From contig NZ_BNBV01000006.1 in assembly GCF_014656135.1 (NCBI RefSeq), positions 176,305-240,304 of the forward strand: 64,000 nt of DNA, written 5' to 3'. Shown one piece after another: positions 29,719 to 38,701 of the stretch. The notes under the pieces are model-generated. The model searched no databases. It worked only from the letters and a program-made list of their open reading frames with translations, and was not told the DNA's origin. The stretch is from Streptomyces thermodiastaticus. GTDB lineage: Bacteria; Actinomycetota; Actinomycetes; Streptomycetales; Streptomycetaceae. Numbering within the stretch: the first letter of the stretch is position 1; the number at the start of each line of letters is the position of its first letter. Position numbers and translations under genes: made by a program.

Positions 29719-30447
29719 TCAGGCGGTGGTGCGCCGGCGGCCGGCGAGGACGCCGTAGGCCACGCCCGCGGCGCCGACGACGATCCCGACGACGCCGAGG
29801 ACACGGGCGGTGACGTCCGTGCTGCTGTTCTCGGCTGCCGAGGCGGTGCCGGTCCGGGCGGCGGCGGGAGTGGCGTCGCCGGACGCGTCCTGGCCCTCGT
29901 CACCGGCCGGGGCCAGCGTCAGCACCGGCGCCGGGTTGTCCGGCTCGTCCTGGCCCTTCTGCGGCACCTCGATCCAGCGGACGACCTCCTTGTCGGAGTA
30001 CGTCTGCAGTGCCTTGAAGACGAGCTGGTCGGTGTTGTCGGGCAGCCGGCCGATGGACACCGGGAACTTCTGGAAGAAGCCCGGCTCGATGCCGTCGCCG
30101 TCGGCGGTCCAGGTGACCTTGGTGACGGCCTCGGAGACCGACTGGCCGTGCGACTGCACGGGCTTCGCCAGCTTGGACGTGGTGATGTCGATCTTCCAGC
30201 CGTCCACCGGCTGCGGCATCACCGAGGCCAGCGGGTGATCGGTGGGAAAGGCGACCTCGAGCTTGGTGGTGGAGGCGTTGTCGCGCTCGTTGGGGACCTT
30301 GAAGTCGACGACCGCGTAGCCGCCCTTGGCCGCGGTGCCCTCCGGCTCCACGGTGACGTGGGCGAACGCCGGGACGGACAGGGCGAGGACGGCCGTGCCC
30401 GTCAGGGCGCCGACAGCGAGGAGCCGGGAGGTGGTGAAGGCCTTCAT
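29719..30447 (-). CDS. YcnI-family (DUF1775) extracytoplasmic copper protein
   Basis: 242 residues. The signal peptide ends VPAFAHVTVEPEG, leaving a near-N-terminal His; in YcnI homologues this His, a Glu and a Trp make a mono-histidine copper brace. Here the candidates are the AHVTVEPE residues and W in VDGWKID. The C-terminus has a membrane helix (VLGVVGIVVGAAGVAYGVLAG) followed by RRR, so it is anchored outside. First gene of the copper operon, 98 nt before sco. ATG 30447 is chosen for its clear signal sequence. Confidence 0.9.
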   Translation of the reverse strand: MKAFTTSRLLAVGALTGTAVLALSVPAFAHVTVEPEGTAAKGGYAVVDFKVPNERDNASTTKLEVAFPTDHPLASVMPQPVDGWKIDITTSKLAKPVQSHGQSVSEAVTKVTWTADGDGIEPGFFQKFPVSIGRLPDNTDQLVFKALQTYSDKEVVRWIEVPQKGQDEPDNPAPVLTLAPAGDEGQDASGDATPAAARTGTASAAENSSTDVTARVLGVVGIVVGAAGVAYGVLAGRRRTTA

Positions 30448-30774
30448 GCCTGGGAGCACTCCACTTCGGGTGAGTCGGGCCCGCAGGCCGCAGGGCCGGG
30501 CCGGAGCCCGGCCCACCGGGTGCGTTCCGGTTACGGCCGGCGGGTTCATGTCTGCTGAATTCCGTTGCTTCGCTCGGGATCCGGGTGCGGATCCGTTGCC
30601 GGGACGAGCTGCCGAGCGCGGGCACGGGCGCGCCGGGGCGAACCGTGCGGGGCACGGGCGCGCCGGGGCTAACCGTGCGGGGCGCGGGCAGCCGTGCGTG
30701 CCGCACGACGGCGGCCGCACCCCGGACGGAACCGCTCGAGTGACGTCCGGCGGGTGCCGGTGTGCCGCGTCGTG
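30448..30774. promoter_or_regulatory. Upstream region of the copper operon
   Basis: 327 bp without a credible gene. It should carry the operon promoter. Two imperfect 36-bp direct repeats of the GGGCACGGGCGCGCCGGGGC type lie around 30616-30690. I saw no convincing CsoR- or CopY-type operator. Confidence 0.45.
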
Positions 30775-31632
30775 TCAGGCAGCGAGACGGAAGGCGGCGG
30801 CCGGCGGGCCGCGGCGGATCACCGAGTGCTGAAGTGCGAGGGAGGCAGGCGCCAGGGGAGAGGAGTCGGCGGTGCGCGCGTGGCGCGGGCCGCCGGCGGG
30901 CCCTGTGGGCAGCCCGGCGCACAGCGCGCGCACCAGGGCGAGCGCCCCGCGCAGGGCACGGATCAGAGCGGCCTCGGCGACCCCGTGCGCCGACAGCTCG
31001 ATCAGCCGCAGCAGGGCGAGATCACCGCGCCGCAGCAGCCAGCCCGCCGGGAGGGCGGCGAGCAGATGCCCGAGCAGCATCGGCAGCGACGGCACCATCG
31101 ACGCCGTCGTGCCCGCGGCGGACAGCACGTCCGCCGAGTGGTGCAGCGCGGGGCGGGGGAGAGCCGGGGCGTGCGCGGCGGAGCCGGCGTAGACATGGGC
31201 GTCGACGAGTACCCGGTAGGCCCGGGCCGGGCTGAGACCGGAGGCCGGGGTGCCGCACATGTACCGCGCGGCCTGTGCCACCAGCCAGCCGTCCGGCCCG
31301 GCGCGCCCCGCGGCGCCCGCGGACACCGCGGCCTGAGCGGCCGGGCCGCCCGTGGGGTGCTGCGCGAGACCGAAGAGCGTGTGCAGCGCGGTCTGCCCGA
31401 CCGCGAGCAGGGCCGCGATTCCCGGGAGCGACCGGGTCCGCCCGGCCAGCGGCGCCACGACGAGCAGCGTCCCCGCGAATCCGGCGCCCAGCGCCCACAG
31501 CGGCACACGGGCACAGGAGGCCAGCGCGTGACCGGCCGCGGCCAGCACGACGCAGACCGCGGCGAACACCGCGGCCCGCAGCAGCCGGAGACCGTGTCCG
31601 GCGCACGCCGTGCGCGTGGGGTGGGCAGACAT
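30775..31632 (-). CDS. Hypothetical multi-pass membrane protein
   Basis: 285 residues, family not recognised by function. About six hydrophobic helices are visible: RLLRAAVFAAVCVVLAAAGH, LWALGAGFAGTLLVVAPLAG, SLPGIAALLAVGQTALHTLF, a segment around SMVPSLPMLLGHLLAALPAG, and others. Histidines cluster between helices (HVYAGSAAHAPALPRPALHH). It lies just upstream of the copper operon on the same strand, so a link to copper is possible but unproven. ATG 31632 precedes the first helix by about 15 residues. Confidence 0.75.
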   Translation of the reverse strand: MSAHPTRTACAGHGLRLLRAAVFAAVCVVLAAAGHALASCARVPLWALGAGFAGTLLVVAPLAGRTRSLPGIAALLAVGQTALHTLFGLAQHPTGGPAAQAAVSAGAAGRAGPDGWLVAQAARYMCGTPASGLSPARAYRVLVDAHVYAGSAAHAPALPRPALHHSADVLSAAGTTASMVPSLPMLLGHLLAALPAGWLLRRGDLALLRLIELSAHGVAEAALIRALRGALALVRALCAGLPTGPAGGPRHARTADSSPLAPASLALQHSVIRRGPPAAAFRLAA

Positions 31633-31853
31633 GGCGGCCTCATCATCCCACTCGGCCCTCGCGCCCGGAACGCCAGGCTCGCCCCATGCACCGGCTTCGT
31701 ACCGCACCTGCGGCGAAAGGCGGGGCGTGCATACACCGATCCGCGCGCCGCCGCATCCGCCGATCGGGCGGTGTGGCATCAACGCGGTGCTTATGGCCCG
31801 GTACGCGGGGCAATACGTATCGGTACGTCGAGCCGCGGCCGGGAGGCTGGAGC

Positions 31854-32300
31854 ATGAGCATCTGGTGGTCACTCCGTCTGCGGCGCGACGCTGCCAGTGT
31901 GCGGCTCGCCCGGCGCCTGTTCCTGGGCACGATGGAGACCGCCGGCGTCGACCCCGACATCACCTACGACCTGTCGGTCGCCCTGAGCGAGGCCTGCGCG
32001 AACGCCGTCGAGCACGGCGGCAGCGGCGAGTCCTGCGAGGCCTTCCGGGTCACCGCCTACCTGGACGGCGAGATGTGCCGCATCGAGGTGGCCGACACCG
32101 GACCCGGCTTCCCCGCCACGGGGCGCGCCGCGCAGCCGTGCACCGCGCCCCCGGACGCCGAGCACGGCCGCGGCCTGTGCCTCATCCAGGAACTCGCCGA
32201 CCATGTCACCATCGGCACCGAACCGGGCCGCGGCGGGGCCGTGGTGAGCTTCGACAAGCTGCTCAAGTGGCGCGAGGACGCACCGCTGGCGGCGGTCTGA
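31854..32300 (+). CDS. Anti-sigma-factor-type ATP-binding protein (HATPase_c, RsbW-like)
   Basis: 148 residues, a stand-alone GHKL ATPase domain. The N box is EACANAVEHGG, the G1 box ADTGPGFP and the G2 region HGRGLCLI. Proteins of this kind bind a sigma factor or an anti-sigma antagonist and can phosphorylate the latter. No partner lies next to it. A SpoIIE-type phosphatase gene is 1.7 kb away on the other strand, so they may form a partner-switch pair (inference). GGGAGG precedes ATG 31854. Confidence 0.88.
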   Translation: MSIWWSLRLRRDAASVRLARRLFLGTMETAGVDPDITYDLSVALSEACANAVEHGGSGESCEAFRVTAYLDGEMCRIEVADTGPGFPATGRAAQPCTAPPDAEHGRGLCLIQELADHVTIGTEPGRGGAVVSFDKLLKWREDAPLAAV

Positions 32301-32356
32301 CACCGCTGCTCCACACGGGCGTGACTCCGGGAAGGGCGCCCCGGGTACGGCGACGG

Positions 32357-32381
32357 CCGGGCACCCCGCGGGGATGCCCGG
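32357..32381. terminator. Bidirectional hairpin between convergent genes
   Basis: CCGGGCACCCC and GGGGATGCCCGG form a stem of 10 pairs with one mismatch and a 3-nt loop, midway between the convergent ends at 32300 and 32396. Confidence 0.7.
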
Positions 32382-32395
32382 CCGCTGTCCGTCCG

Positions 32396-33856
32396 TCAGC
32401 CCCGCAGCGCGGCCATCCAGGCCTCGACCTCGTCCGACCGGCGCGGCAGCGCGGCGGACAGGTTTCGGTTGCCGTCCTCGGTGACGAGGATGTCGTCCTC
32501 GATGCGCACGCCGATGCCGCGGTACTCCTCCGGGACCGTCAGGTCGTCGGCCTGGAAGTACAGACCCGGCTCGACCGTGAGGACCATGCCGGGCTCCAGG
32601 GTGCCGTCGACATAGGTCTCGGTGCGCGCGACGGCGCAGTCGTGGACGTCCATGCCGAGCATGTGGCCGGTGCCGTGCAGGGTCCAGCGGCGCTGCAGGC
32701 CGAGTTCCAGGACGCGCTCCACGGGGCCCTCCACCAGGCCCCACTCGACGAGCTTCCCGGCGAGCACGCGCTGGGCCGCGTCGTGGAAGTCGCGGTACTT
32801 GGCACCCGGCTTCACCGCCGCGATGCCGGCCTCCTGCGCCTCGTACACGGCGTCGTAGATCTTCTTCTGGATCTCGCTGTAGGTGCCGTTGACCGGCAGG
32901 GTGCGCGTGACGTCGGCGGTGTAGAGGGTGTGCGTCTCCACGCCGGCGTCGAGCAGCAGCAGGTCGCCGTCGCGCACCGGGCCGTCGTTGCGCACCCAGT
33001 GCAGGGTGCAGGCGTGCGGGCCGGCCGCCGCGATGGTGCCGTAGCCGACGTCGTTGCCCTCCACGCGCGCGCGGAGGAAGAAGGTGCCCTCGATGTAGCG
33101 CTCGCTGGTGGCCTTGGCCCGGTCGAGGACCTTCACCACGTCCTCGAAGCCGCGCACGGTGGAGTCCACCGCCTTCTGCAGCTCGCCGATCTCGAAGTCG
33201 TCCTTGACCAGGCGCATCTCGGAGAGGAAGACCCGCAGCTCCTCGTCGCGCTCGGCGGTGACCTTGTCGGTCAGGGCCGCCTCGATGCCGGCGTCGTAGC
33301 CGCGCACCACCCGGACCGGGCCGGTGGCCGCCTTCAGCTTCTCCGGCAGTTCGCGCACGTCGGCGGCGGGGATGCCGTACAGCTGCTCGGCCTCGGCCAG
33401 CGAGTGGCGACGGCCGACCCACAGCTCGCCCTGGCCGGAGAGCCAGAACTCGCCGTTGCTCCGGTCGGAGCGGGGCAGCAGGTAGATCGTCTCCCGGTGG
33501 TCGTCGGCGGTGGGCTCCAGCACCAGCACGCCGTCCTCGGTCTGGTTGCCGGTGAGGTACGCGTACTCGACCGAGGAGCGGAAGGGGTAGTCGGTGTCGT
33601 TGGAGCGGGTCTTCAGGTTGCCCGCGGGGATCACCAGGCGCTCGCCGGGGAAGCGTGCGGACAGCGCGGCGCGGCGGCGGGCGGTCTGCCCGGCCTGCGC
33701 GACCGGCTTCAGATCACGCAGCTCGGTGTCGGCCCAGCCGGACGTCATGTTCTCGGCGAGCTCCTCGGACACGCCCGGGTACAAGCCGTTCTTGCGCTGC
33801 TTGATCGGCTTCTCGGCCTCGGTCTCCGGGGTTTCCGGAGTGAGCTCCTCCGCCAC
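32396..33856 (-). CDS. pepP: Xaa-Pro aminopeptidase (aminopeptidase P)
   Basis: 486 residues, a family M24B metallopeptidase that removes the first residue from peptides with proline in second place. The dimetal ligands are visible in LLLDAGVETHTLYTADVTRT (two Asp), GTGHMLGMDVHD (His), VLTVEPGLYF (Glu) and GVRIEDDILV (Glu). The N-terminal creatinase-like domain covers about residues 40-225. The first 20 residues are acidic (EELTPETPETEAEK). Good start at ATG 33856 with AAGGAGGAAGACC upstream. Cytoplasmic. Confidence 0.96.
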   Translation of the reverse strand: MAEELTPETPETEAEKPIKQRKNGLYPGVSEELAENMTSGWADTELRDLKPVAQAGQTARRRAALSARFPGERLVIPAGNLKTRSNDTDYPFRSSVEYAYLTGNQTEDGVLVLEPTADDHRETIYLLPRSDRSNGEFWLSGQGELWVGRRHSLAEAEQLYGIPAADVRELPEKLKAATGPVRVVRGYDAGIEAALTDKVTAERDEELRVFLSEMRLVKDDFEIGELQKAVDSTVRGFEDVVKVLDRAKATSERYIEGTFFLRARVEGNDVGYGTIAAAGPHACTLHWVRNDGPVRDGDLLLLDAGVETHTLYTADVTRTLPVNGTYSEIQKKIYDAVYEAQEAGIAAVKPGAKYRDFHDAAQRVLAGKLVEWGLVEGPVERVLELGLQRRWTLHGTGHMLGMDVHDCAVARTETYVDGTLEPGMVLTVEPGLYFQADDLTVPEEYRGIGVRIEDDILVTEDGNRNLSAALPRRSDEVEAWMAALRG

Positions 33857-33966
33857 GGTCTTCCTCCTTGATAGGGCACTGGACCATTCCCCATCGTACG
33901 GTCGGGCGGAAGGGGCCCCCGGGCGGAACGCCTGTTACCGCGGGCCGCCCGGGGCCGGGCCGGACC

Positions 33967-35397
33967 TCACTCGAAGCGGGCCGCCAGCAGGGCCACGTCC
34001 TCGGCTCCGCCGGTGGCGTCCAGGCCGTCGGGCAGCACCGCGTCCAGCACGTGGTCGGCGATCGCGCCGGGATCGTGCCGCAGGGCGCGCGGCACGGCGG
34101 CGGCGGCCGCGTGCAGCCGGGCGAAGGCGTGGTCCACGGGCTGTCCGGTGCGGTGCAGCAGCCCGTCGGTGTAGAGCAGCACCGTCTCGCCCGCGACCGT
34201 CTGGAACTCCACGCTCGGCGCCTCCCAGCAGGCGAGCATGCCCAGCGGCGCGGACACCGACGTCTCCACGAACTGCGTACGCCTCTCCCCGACCAGCAGC
34301 GGCGGACAGTGCCCGGCGCCGGCCAGGGTGATCCGGCGTGCCGCGGGCTCGCAGTAGGCGAACAGGGCGGTGGCCGAGCGGGCGGGCTCGGTCAGTCGCA
34401 GCAACAGCTCCAGGTCGGACAGGACGGCGACCGGGTCCTCGCCCTCCATCACGGCGTACGCGCGCAGACAGGCGCGCAGCCGGCCCATCGCGGCGACCGC
34501 GCCGGGCCCGGATCCGGTCACCGAGCCGACCGCGAGGCCGAGCGCGTCGTCGGGCAGCGGCAGCGCGTCGTACCAGTCGCCGCCGCCGCGCGGGCCGGTG
34601 CGGTGCCGGGCGGCGAGCTGGACGCCGTCGAGGCGGGGCAGCCGGGAGGGCAGCAGTTCCTCGTACACGGTCGCCAGGCAGGAGCGGGTGCGCTCGCCGT
34701 CCAGCAGACGGGCCAGATGCTCGGTGGCGAAGCGGGTGTAGAGCGCGGCGAGGTGACGCCGGCGGGCGTCCGGCTCGGCGGGTTCGTCGTACAGCCACAC
34801 GGCAGCGCCCAGCCGGCCGGCGGCCTCGCTGCACAGGGGCAGGGCGTAACTGGCCGCGTATCCCAGGCGGGTGGCCACCTCGCGGTGGCGCGGGTCGAGA
34901 CCGTCCTCGGCGAACAGGTCGGGCCGCACGATCTCGCCCGGCCCGCCGGGCAGTGAGGCGGCGGTGTCCAGCAGCGCGCCGTGCGGCAGTTCGCCGCGCG
35001 GCACGGTCTCGATGTGCCCGAGGTCACAGCGTCCCAGGCCGAGGCCGACGGTGGTGTCGGGGCCGAGCCCGTCGTCCGGTTCCAGCGCGACGAGACCGCG
35101 CCGGGCGCCCACGAGGGCGGCACCGGCGCGCAGCAGTTCGTTCAGGGCGGCGTCCAGACGGTCGGTCCTGACCATCCGCTCGGTCAGCTCGTGCAGGGTG
35201 CTCAGGTCGGAGACCCAGCCGGCGAGCCGGTCCTGCAGGACGGCACCCGCCGGACGCGGCGGACCGGGGGAGCCGGCGCTGTGCGCGGAGGCGGGGGACG
35301 AGGTGTCCGGGGTCGCGGACACGGAGGCGACAGTCTGTGGCGGCGCGGGAACCGTTGGATCGATTCCAGCCACTTTCGAGGGGTGAGGAGCGCTCAT
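33967..35397 (-). CDS. SpoIIE/RsbU-type PP2C phosphatase with GAF domain
   Basis: 476 residues. An N-terminal Pro-rich stretch is followed by a GAF-like sensor domain (about 60-215) and a PP2C-like phosphatase with GGGDWYDALPL, LLLYTDGLLHR and GGAEDVALLAARF, the metal-binding aspartates of SpoIIE-type enzymes. Such phosphatases dephosphorylate anti-anti-sigma factors in partner-switching. ATG 35397 is chosen, with GGAAAG nine bases upstream; an in-frame ATG at 35451 would add 18 residues (MGVCDAFEQYAPVGKPNA). The nearby RsbW-like ATPase genes are possible partners. Confidence 0.9.
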   Translation of the reverse strand: MSAPHPSKVAGIDPTVPAPPQTVASVSATPDTSSPASAHSAGSPGPPRPAGAVLQDRLAGWVSDLSTLHELTERMVRTDRLDAALNELLRAGAALVGARRGLVALEPDDGLGPDTTVGLGLGRCDLGHIETVPRGELPHGALLDTAASLPGGPGEIVRPDLFAEDGLDPRHREVATRLGYAASYALPLCSEAAGRLGAAVWLYDEPAEPDARRRHLAALYTRFATEHLARLLDGERTRSCLATVYEELLPSRLPRLDGVQLAARHRTGPRGGGDWYDALPLPDDALGLAVGSVTGSGPGAVAAMGRLRACLRAYAVMEGEDPVAVLSDLELLLRLTEPARSATALFAYCEPAARRITLAGAGHCPPLLVGERRTQFVETSVSAPLGMLACWEAPSVEFQTVAGETVLLYTDGLLHRTGQPVDHAFARLHAAAAAVPRALRHDPGAIADHVLDAVLPDGLDATGGAEDVALLAARFE

Positions 35398-36019
35398 GGC
35401 GTTCGGCTTTCCGACTGGCGCATACTGCTCGAAAGCATCGCAAACCCCCATGTCTTCTGCGTCGCCAGCAGTATCTCCACATCTACACGCCCGTGCTCGG
35501 GAATGTCCAGCATCGTCCTGCTGGGATTCCTGGTGTCCGTGAGACGGGAGAGGGATGTGCCCGACGGTCTTGCCTCCGGCCGAAGTTGGCTTGAAACTGC
35601 CTGGGGTGCAGGCCTGCTGCGGTCGACTTGGTGTGCTCCACGGAGCGTCACAGCGGTCGTGATGGGTACGTACCCGGAGAAGGCCAGGGGCGGCGCGAGC
35701 CATTCGGAACCTGGCGACGGACCCGGGCGTCCTATCCACCGACGACCGTGCCCCATCCTCGTGTGAGGGCGGCGGAGAAGCAGAACAGCGTGACGCGGTA
35801 CGCCACGCGCCCGCCACCCCACGCCACGCCCGTGCTCTGACAGGCGCATGGACGGGGCTGCCGCTCAAGCAGCTCGAAGCTCGCCCCCTGTGGACGGGTG
35901 CCTCGTGCCCGGTCGCGGGGAGCGCGATGCGCCTCCAGGTACGACCGGTGAACTGATCGACACATGGTGTGAGTGGCCCACGGTGTTGCCAGCGGTGCAA
36001 CGGAAAGGAACGAGCGCTC
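35398..36019. promoter_or_regulatory. Divergent intergenic region, locally lower GC
   Basis: 622 bp between the phosphatase and primase-like genes. No credible gene; the short open frames here have poor third-position GC. The 250 bp next to the phosphatase start are unusually A/T-rich for this genome and probably hold its promoter. A short overlapping frame ends in ATGA at the phosphatase start. Confidence 0.45.
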
Positions 36020-36685
36020 ATGCGCGAGATCCCCGGAAGGCGACGCAGGATCCGGTCCCGGCACGGTGACGGGACGCCTGAGTCGGTCGACGCGGCCCTG
36101 ACCTTCGCGACCCGGTGGCAGTGGCCGGTAGTGCCCGGTGTGGGACTCGACGCGCGGCAGCCGGATCGCTGCGGCTGCCCCGACCCGGACTGCACGGTGC
36201 CCGGCGCGCACCCCCTCGATCCCGGCCTGCTCGCGGCCACGACCGACGCCCGGATGGTGCGCTGGTGGTGGACCTGCCGGCCCAGTGCGCCGATCATCCT
36301 CGCCACCGGAGGCAAGGCGCCGTGCGCGGTGAGCCTGCCGGCGCTCCCCGCCGCCCGCGCACTGCGCGCGCTGGACCGGATCGGGATGCGGCTCGGCCCG
36401 GTGGTCGCCTCGCCCACCCGCTGGTCGATCCTCGTCCAGCCCTACTCCCTGGAGCAGCTCGGCGAACTGCTCTACGCCAAGGACTTCGTGCCGGGCTCGC
36501 TCCGCTTCCACGGCGAGGGCGGCTACCTCGCCCTGCCCCCTTCGCGCACCGGCGCCGGACAGATCCGCTGGGAGCGCGCCCCGCTGCCCGGATCCGCCGC
36601 GCCCTGGGTGCCCGGCGTGGAGGCGGTGGTCGACGCCGTGGTGGACGCCCTCACCCGGACGGGCGTGAGCGCGCCCGAGTTCTGA
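36020..36685 (+). CDS. Degenerate bifunctional primase-polymerase (prim-pol) domain protein
   Basis: 221 residues. It aligns by eye with the N-terminal prim-pol domain: ALTFATRWQWPVVPG at the start, the cysteine-rich DRCGCPDPDCTVPGAHP, then PIILATGG and GEGGYLALPPSRTGAG near the end. In active enzymes ATG is followed by a strand with the catalytic DxD (type LVVDVD). Here that stretch is KAPCAVSLPALPAARAL, with no acidic residues, so polymerase activity is doubtful. No helicase domain follows. GAAAGGAACG precedes ATG 36020. Role unknown; many Streptomyces carry such short copies. Confidence 0.8.
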   Translation: MREIPGRRRRIRSRHGDGTPESVDAALTFATRWQWPVVPGVGLDARQPDRCGCPDPDCTVPGAHPLDPGLLAATTDARMVRWWWTCRPSAPIILATGGKAPCAVSLPALPAARALRALDRIGMRLGPVVASPTRWSILVQPYSLEQLGELLYAKDFVPGSLRFHGEGGYLALPPSRTGAGQIRWERAPLPGSAAPWVPGVEAVVDAVVDALTRTGVSAPEF

Positions 36686-36719
36686 CGCGCCCGGGGCACG
36701 CCGGAGCCGGGCGTCCGCC

Positions 36720-37448
36720 GTGCCCGTCATCGCCCGTTTCATGCTGCGTCATGCCGAGGAGCGCGGACGCCGTGCGGGCGCGGGCCGCGGTCTCGCACGG
36801 GACGCCGGCGGCTCCGAGAAGCGGGCACGCCGTTCGCCGGGCGACAGCGGCGAGCACGGCCGGGACGGTGCGGATGCCCGCCGCGTGGACGGGCGGCGTG
36901 GGCGCCGGTACGCCCTGACGGCACTCGTGGCGTGCGCCCTGGCCGTGCCGCCGGCCGTGGTGTCCGCGGACCGGGTGGGCGACCGGGACGGTACGGTCCC
37001 GCGGCATGCCGTCCGCCCGCTCGCCCGCGGCGACGACACGATGCCGTCCGCCGCTCCCTCTTCGTCCGGTACGGCCGGTGCCGGCCCATGGCTCGGCCTG
37101 GGCCTGGCGATCGCGGCCCGTTGCGGCCCCGAGGTCTCGTCGCCCGGCGGTCTGGCGGCCCGGACCTGTGTCATGGCCCGGGGGCGCGACATCTGGGCGC
37201 GCACCTGATACCGGAACACCTCCGGCGAGCGCCTGGTGGCCGCGCTGACCCTGACGGGTCCGGGCGGCCGCACCGTGCGGACCCGCTGCACCCTCGACGG
37301 CGGCGACGAGCCGGCGACCTGCGACACCCCGCGCGAGCACACCGGCGACGCGGCGGCGTACACGGCCGTCGCGGAGTTCACCCGGGCGGGCGGCGCCGGT
37401 CCGCTGCTGCACTCGGGGGTCAACTTTCGTGTATCGCAGAGAGGTTGA
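36720..37448 (+). pseudogene. Secreted hypothetical protein interrupted by an in-frame TGA
   Basis: A reading frame of 162 codons (GTG 36720) stops at TGA 37206-37208 and then stays open in the same frame for 79 codons to 37448. The downstream part reads YRNTSGERLVAALTLTGPGG, RTRCTLDGGDEPATCDTPRE and AAAYTAVAEFTRAGG, with GC-rich third positions and clear continuity of sense, so one ancestral gene was likely split by a point mutation. The upstream part has a basic N-terminus, one hydrophobic segment (YALTALVACALAVPPAVVSA) and a region with Cys. The 5' end from 36720 is uncertain. A sequencing error is the alternative. Confidence 0.65.
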
Positions 37449-37513
37449 CGGTGTCGGTGTCGCGTGCGGTAGGCGCGCGGCTGCAGCGCGTGAAAGGGCG
37501 CCGGTACGGAAAG

Positions 37514-37553
37514 GCCCGGTTGCTGGCGACGGGGGATGCACCAGCAACCGGGC
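37514..37553. terminator. Perfect 13-bp hairpin between convergent genes
   Basis: GCCCGGTTGCTGG and CCAGCAACCGGGC pair perfectly across a 14-nt loop. It lies between the interrupted gene and the convergent SEC-C gene; a bidirectional terminator is the simplest reading. Confidence 0.75.
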
Positions 37554-37735
37554 TATGGGAACGGTAACAAGAGATCGCCCGTTCGCAAATTCCGACCCGG
37601 CTTTCCGGTCACCGCGCAGGACACCTTTCCAGTCATGGACGTGCCTGCGCCAGCACGAAGTTGACAACAAATCAGCTCACGCCGCCGGGCGCGCGCCCCC
37701 CGCTCCGGCGGCCGGCACACGTGCGAACGGGCTGG

Positions 37736-38701
37736 TCAGCTCAGGGTGACCTGCCGGTTGGTCAGTCCACTGCGGGCGCGGCGCTCCTCGGTGGTCAGGG
37801 GTGCCTGTACGGCCAGCGCCTCGGTCAGCCGCTCGGCGAACTCGGCGGCCGGTTTCTCCACGTCCTGGGCGCCCATCTCGCTCGGCAGGTCCCACACGGG
37901 CACCGTCAGACCGTGGGCGCGGAAGGAACCGACGAGGCGGGTGCCCTCGCCCAGGGCGGAGCGGCCGGCCGCGTGCAGCCGCGCCAGGGCGTCCAGCAGC
38001 TGCTCCTCCGGGTGCGGCATGACCCACCGCAGATGGTTCTTCTCCGGCGTCCGGCACCAGTACGCGGCCTCGACGCCCCGCAGGCGCACCGTCGGGATCG
38101 CTGCGGCGTTGGCGCGCTCCAGGGAGGCGGCGACCTCCGGTGTGACGTTCTCCGCGTCCGGCACCCAGAACTCGAAGCCGTCGTGCACCACCGGCTCGAA
38201 CGGCGCCTGCACATCCAGCAGGTCCTGCAGGCGGGGGCCGTCGGCCGGGACACGGCGGCCCTGCACCGGGGTGCCGGGCTCGGCCTGCAGGGCGCGCTGC
38301 AGGGTGTCGGCGAGGTCGCGGCTGATGTCCCCGGAGGCCATGTCGTTCTGCAGGCCGATCAGCACGGAGCCGTCGTCGCGGCGCAGCGCGGGCCAGGCCA
38401 TCGGCAGCACGGTGGCCAGGGTCAGCGACGGAACACCCTCGGGCAGGCCGTCCCGGAGGGTCAGCCGCACGGTGGCGGCCGGGACCAGCTCGCGCAGCGC
38501 CACCCAGTCGCACTCCCCGGGCAGCCCCTCGAACGGCCGCCGCACCAGTTCGGTCACCGCGTGCGCGGCCGCCCGGCCGTGGCAGGCCTTGTAGCGCCGC
38601 CCGCTGCCGCACGGGCAGGGCTCGCGGGCGCCGACCACCGGGACCTCTCCGTCCGTCAGCTGCGGGCGCTTGGCCTTGGTCTGGGGTCGCTTCTTGGCCA
38701 T
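37736..38701 (-). CDS. DUF5926 family protein with SEC-C zinc motif
   Basis: 321 residues. The N-terminus has a SEC-C metal-binding motif in REPCPCGSGRRYKACHG (CxC...CH), the zinc finger first seen at the end of SecA. The rest is a conserved actinobacterial domain without known catalytic residues; segments such as LIGLQNDMASGDISRDLADT and YWCRTPEKNHLRWVMPHPEE are distinctive. It starts with basic residues (MAKKRPQTKAKRPQ). No membrane helix. Function not known; SEC-C often mediates nucleic-acid or ribosome contacts. Confidence 0.88.
   Translation of the reverse strand: MAKKRPQTKAKRPQLTDGEVPVVGAREPCPCGSGRRYKACHGRAAAHAVTELVRRPFEGLPGECDWVALRELVPAATVRLTLRDGLPEGVPSLTLATVLPMAWPALRRDDGSVLIGLQNDMASGDISRDLADTLQRALQAEPGTPVQGRRVPADGPRLQDLLDVQAPFEPVVHDGFEFWVPDAENVTPEVAASLERANAAAIPTVRLRGVEAAYWCRTPEKNHLRWVMPHPEEQLLDALARLHAAGRSALGEGTRLVGSFRAHGLTVPVWDLPSEMGAQDVEKPAAEFAERLTEALAVQAPLTTEERRARSGLTNRQVTLS

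Noticed and set aside
35394..35849. A minus-strand open frame of 151 codons before the SpoIIE-type phosphatase
   Set aside because: Third-position GC is low for this genome and no family is recognisable; it overlaps the probable promoter. Its end overlaps the phosphatase start as ATGA, so translation is not excluded.
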